Origin: Parenemella sanctibonifatiensis
GTDB taxonomy: Bacteria > Actinomycetota > Actinomycetes > Propionibacteriales > Propionibacteriaceae
NCBI RefSeq assembly: GCF_002250565.1
Contig: NZ_NMVJ01000006.1
Coordinates: 372,001-436,000, forward strand
Direction: 5' to 3'
Length of the DNA: 64,000 nt
Shown: positions 61,174 through 64,000 of the stretch, piece after piece
Layout of the letters: each line of letters opens with the position of its first letter
Position numbering within the stretch: the stretch's first letter is position 1
Program-made: the position numbers and the translations under genes
Notes under the pieces: model-generated
Seen by the model: the letters and a program-made list of their open reading frames with translations, nothing else
The model's database searches: none
Told to the model about the DNA's origin: nothing

Positions 61174-62072
61174 ATGACACAGTCCAAGCCGGCCACGAAA
61201 CGCCGATGACCTTTGGCGGTGCTGGCCGTTACCGGCGTCGTGCTGGTCGCCGGCGCGCTGGTCTGGTGGTTTCTGGGCAGGTTGCCGGACCCTGAGGTCC
61301 GCACGCCGACTGCCAGCAACCCAGCCGTCTGCGACCAGCTTGGGACGACGCCCGAGACGCTGTCCCAGGGGGCGCCTGGATCTGCATCCCTGACGGCCCG
61401 GAGCAATCGATGCTGCCATCCAGCCATCCACTGGAGGCCGAGATTGACGCCGCCGTCACGGCGTACGGCGCACTCCCCACGGAGAACCGCTACGGCTGCC
61501 TCGCCATGGCGGGGCCGAGCTACGTTATCCTCCACGAGTACGCCGACGGAGCCCTGGTGCCGGTGACGGTGGATTTGGGCGGCTGCCCGACCGCGCAGCT
61601 CGGCACCGACCCGGATCGGGCGCCCCGCTATGAGGTCACACCGTGGATGGCGACGCTCACCGAGCTGTGGCAGTCGGGCCAGCATGCCCCGGACGATCCC
61701 GCCACGGTTGCCCCGTGCGGGGAGACTTGGGCCACCCTCATCGCCCCGCGACCGGCTGATCTCCGCGTCGCCAGCATCTGCTTGGCGCCTGGTGCTCCCG
61801 AGAGTCTCGAGCTCCGTGCCAGCGAGGTCGCAGCGGTCGCGGACGTGCTTGGCGGCGAGCCGCTCGAGTCGTCGCAAGAGGCTGATCGACCGCACCTGGA
61901 GGAGTTCCGGCCGGTCCGCATCACCCTGGCGGATCCGTGGGGAAACACGATGACCGTGCGCTTCCTGGGGGATGTGCTCTACATCGACGGTGCGTTCGGC
62001 CCGCAGGTCTACTACGCAGTCCCGGCAGAGCTCGCCCAACGGCTCCAGCCGAAGATCGATCGGCTGCCCTGA
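61174..62072 (+). pseudogene. Broken membrane-anchored hypothetical protein gene
   Basis: ATG 61174 ([11 protein letters not shown]) meets TGA at 61207-61209. The same frame continues [24 protein letters not shown], a signal anchor, up to TPETLSQG. One G is missing from the run 61368-61372; the next frame then reads [19 protein letters not shown] and continues to [11 protein letters not shown]. The long third part (61410-62072) has no domain I recognise; it is a two-Cys extracellular-type protein. Translation from TTG 61213 would rescue the anchor but not the frameshift. Confidence 0.7.
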
Positions 62073-62094
62073 CGCGGCCCTGGACGGTTGACCC

Positions 62095-62553
62095 TCACGT
62101 CAACGAGGCCGCCTGCTCCGCCAGATAAGGGCCATAGCCCGTCAGCACGGTGACAAGCTCGCTCGGACGCAGGGTGGCGAGAGCTTCTGCGTCGTCGCTG
62201 TCCACGCGCACTGTTTCATAGCTGCCGCGCCAGGGCTCGCTGAACTCGTGGCCCGTCCGGGTGGTCGGATCGATGCTGTCGAGCCGAGCGAGGTAGAAGC
62301 GCTGCACGCTGGGGTGGTCGCCAGCTGTGTAGGACACGTACACCACCTCGCCAACAGTGATCGACGCGCCGAGCTCCTCGGCACACTCACGCGCAACCGC
62401 CTGTTGCGGTGTCTCGCCAGCCTCCTGGCCGCCGCCCGGTGTGGTGAGGTAGCTCGGCGATCCCGGGCGCCGCCGCCTGATCAACACGAGCCGACCGTCG
62501 GCATCAAACAGCAGTGCCCTGCTGGACAGGCGCGGGCCAATCGCGGGTGGCAT
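62095..62553 (-). CDS. Nudix hydrolase
   Basis: A 152-residue Nudix protein. Nudix box: [23 protein letters not shown] with the full G-x5-E-x7-REUxEE pattern. N-terminal strand [22 protein letters not shown]. Substrate unknown (nucleotide sugar or oxidised nucleotide are typical). ATG 62553 overlaps the end of the exonuclease gene, so the pair is coupled. Confidence 0.9.
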   Translation of the reverse strand: MPPAIGPRLSSRALLFDADGRLVLIRRRRPGSPSYLTTPGGGQEAGETPQQAVARECAEELGASITVGEVVYVSYTAGDHPSVQRFYLARLDSIDPTTRTGHEFSEPWRGSYETVRVDSDDAEALATLRPSELVTVLTGYGPYLAEQAASLT

Positions 62554-62558
62554 CGCTC

Positions 62559-63485
62559 TCAGCCCTGCGCCGCCAGCGCGGCGGCCAATCGCTGCGCCGA
62601 TCCACCCAGACCGAGGCGTTCCACCAGCGCGTCCCACTCGGCACCCTCGGGTGCGGCCGGCAGGGCCAGCTCGTCCCAGTCCGGGTCGACGGGCAGGTCC
62701 CGGCGTACGCGCACCACCTCGGGCGCGACGTCCAGATAGGACTGGGCGGCCGCCAGATGCGCGGCCTTGGCGCCACGGATCCGGCCGTCGGCGGCCGCGG
62801 CGATGATCTCGTCGAGGGTGCCGTACTGCGCCAGCAGCCCGGCCGCACCCTTCTCGCCGATGCCACTGACACCCGGGATGCCGTCACTGGGATCGCCACG
62901 CATCACGGCCAGGTCGACATACTGGGCGCCGATGACGCCGTACTTGGCGGCCAGCCACTCGTCGTCGACCCGTTCGTGCTTGGCGACGCCACGAGCCACG
63001 TAGAGGACCCGGATCTGGTCGGCGACGAGCTGGAAGAGGTCGCGGTCACCTGTCACCACGTCGACGCTGCCGCCGGCAGCAGCCCCACGGGTGGCCAGCG
63101 TGCCGATGACGTCATCGGCCTCGTGGTCGGGGGTGCCCAGCACCGGAATGCCGACCGCCGCCAACACCTCACGGATCCACGGCACCTGGTGCTCGAGACC
63201 GTTCGGGGTCGCCTCGGCGACGATCTCGCCGGGCACCTCGGTCACCTCGGCGACTCGGTGGGTCTTGTACGAGGGCAGCAGCGCCACCCGCCAGCTCGGG
63301 CGCCAGTTGTCGTCCCAGCAGCAGACCAGGTGGGTCGGGGCGTACTCGTCGACAAACCGGGCAATGAAGTCCAGCAGCCCGCGTACCGCGTTGACCTGCT
63401 GCCCGTCCGGGGTCCGCAACGAATCCGGCAGGCCGTAGAAGGCGCGGAAGTACAGTGACGCGGTGTCGAGCAGCATGAGACGCAC
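62559..63485 (-). CDS. Stand-alone 5'-3' exonuclease (Pol I N-domain type)
   Basis: A 308-residue FEN-like nuclease. LMLLDTASLYFRAFYG at the start with the metal Asp, TPDHEADDVIGTLA and VVTGDRDLFQLV for the acidic cluster, and the helix-hairpin-helix DGIPGVSGIGEKGAAGLLAQYG. No polymerase domain follows, so this is the actinobacterial stand-alone form, probably for RNA primer or flap removal. The GTG at 63485 is supported by TACGCT 6 nt upstream (leaderless). Confidence 0.92.
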   Translation of the reverse strand: MRLMLLDTASLYFRAFYGLPDSLRTPDGQQVNAVRGLLDFIARFVDEYAPTHLVCCWDDNWRPSWRVALLPSYKTHRVAEVTEVPGEIVAEATPNGLEHQVPWIREVLAAVGIPVLGTPDHEADDVIGTLATRGAAAGGSVDVVTGDRDLFQLVADQIRVLYVARGVAKHERVDDEWLAAKYGVIGAQYVDLAVMRGDPSDGIPGVSGIGEKGAAGLLAQYGTLDEIIAAAADGRIRGAKAAHLAAAQSYLDVAPEVVRVRRDLPVDPDWDELALPAAPEGAEWDALVERLGLGGSAQRLAAALAAQG

Positions 63486-63491
63486 GGCAGG

Positions 63492-63497
63492 AGCGTA
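63492..63497 (-). promoter_or_regulatory. Leaderless -10 box of the exonuclease gene
   Basis: TACGCT on the minus strand, 6-nt gap, GTG 63485. Confidence 0.45.
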
Positions 63498-63558
63498 CGA
63501 CATGGCTCCGGTCCCGGACCGGACGCGGGTGGCTGCCTCGGTCGGGCAGGATTGCCGG

Positions 63559-64000
63559 ATGCACACCGATCCGACACCCCAGATCCTCCACGGCGGCCAG
63601 GTCAGGTCCCAGCAGTATTCGGGCGCCACCGCGGTGGCGGTGCAGCACGGTCGGATCGTTGCCATCGGCACCGACGACGACGCCGCCAGCTGGTCCGGGA
63701 AGCGGATTGACCTCCGCGGCGCCTGGCTGACGCCGGCCTTCGTTGACGCCCACGTGCATGCCTGCACCGCCGGTGAGGCGATGACCAGTCTCGACCTGGC
63801 TGCGATGCCGTCGGCCGCGGTGCTGTTGGACATCATCGCGCGTACCGCTCAGCGTCACCCGGGTGTGCTGCTGACCGGGCAGGGGTGGGACGACAGCGCC
63901 TGGCCCGACGGTCGTCCCACCCGGGCTGCATTGGACCGGGCCGCGCCCGCAACAATGGTCCTGCTGGAACGCACCGACTGCCATTCGGCCGTGGTCTCGA
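63559..64000 (+). CDS. Amidohydrolase family protein (N-terminal part, runs off window)
   Basis: The first 147 residues of a metal-dependent amidohydrolase. GRIVAIGTDDDAASW followed by GAWLTPAFVDAHVHACTAG gives the HxH metal motif. GQGWDDSAWPDGRPTRAALD resembles the YtcJ/Amidohydro_3 group, where this GxGWD segment is common. ATG 63559 is divergent from the exonuclease gene; CAGGAT 6 nt upstream is a weak -10. The catalytic C-terminal residues lie beyond the window. Confidence 0.85.
   Translation, partial: MHTDPTPQILHGGQVRSQQYSGATAVAVQHGRIVAIGTDDDAASWSGKRIDLRGAWLTPAFVDAHVHACTAGEAMTSLDLAAMPSAAVLLDIIARTAQRHPGVLLTGQGWDDSAWPDGRPTRAALDRAAPATMVLLERTDCHSAVVS

Overview
The window reads as chromosomal DNA of a high-GC actinobacterium. 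It carries a complete-looking 20S proteasome / Pup set (arc, dop, pup, prcB, prcA), an actinobacterial type LexA box, a 13E12-type DUF222/HNH remnant, and many genes that appear to be transcribed without a leader (a TANNNT box 6-7 nt before the start codon). Gene content is compatible with Propionibacteriales, but that is an inference from gene style, not from a marker gene.

Layout. 1-3.5 kb: the start of metH (minus strand, runs off the left edge), a HAD phosphatase and an extracellular solute-binding lipoprotein. 3.5-14 kb: proteasome neighbourhood (trmI, a beta-propeller-like protein of unknown role, arc, a mraY homologue, a PAC2 protein, a small membrane protein, dop, a DUF7832-like gene, pup, prcB, prcA). 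No pafA is visible. 14-19.9 kb: tyrA, cmk, der, a NamZ/DUF1343 secreted protein, tRNA-Pro(GGG) and a DUF1206 membrane protein. 19.9-21.1 kb: a small gene graveyard, where an internally deleted DUF222/HNH gene with an intact SOS box is fused to an internally deleted flavin disulfide oxidoreductase. 21.1-31 kb: secreted and membrane proteins, a tandem DUF4241 protein, a tail-anchored DivIVA-motif protein, ferritin, a Gfo/Idh oxidoreductase and a 350-base interval with a tiny ORF and strong RNA structure. 31-36.3 kb: copper operon (YqeY, CopD-CtaG fusion, CopA, unknown). 36.4-42.7 kb: LacI regulator with two candidate operators, two paralogous sugar-binding lipoproteins (the second frameshifted) flanking a FAD oxidoreductase.

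42.7-50.7 kb: thpR, a DJ-1 protein, a decayed GNAT-like locus, a UvrA paralogue, and the methionine genes metY-metX-metW followed by a VOC protein. 50.7-57.1 kb: one tightly overlapping seven-gene operon joining a quinone-oxidoreductase-like enzyme, hotdog thioesterase and acyl-CoA ligase to a complete NitT/TauT-type ABC importer. This looks like uptake plus CoA activation of an organic acid. 57.2-64 kb: an HNH nuclease gene behind an attenuator-like leader, an SDR, pcp, ilvD, a broken membrane-anchored protein gene, a Nudix hydrolase, a stand-alone 5'-3' exonuclease and the start of an amidohydrolase.

The most interesting signals are: the HNH leader (small ORF, intrinsic terminator inside it, ATGA overlap with the nuclease); the 12-codon ORF with a maximal Shine-Dalgarno followed by a three-way-junction-like RNA; the SOS-box-bearing DUF222 remnant; the Arc ATPase that lacks the usual C-terminal proteasome-docking tail; and the LacI site pair.
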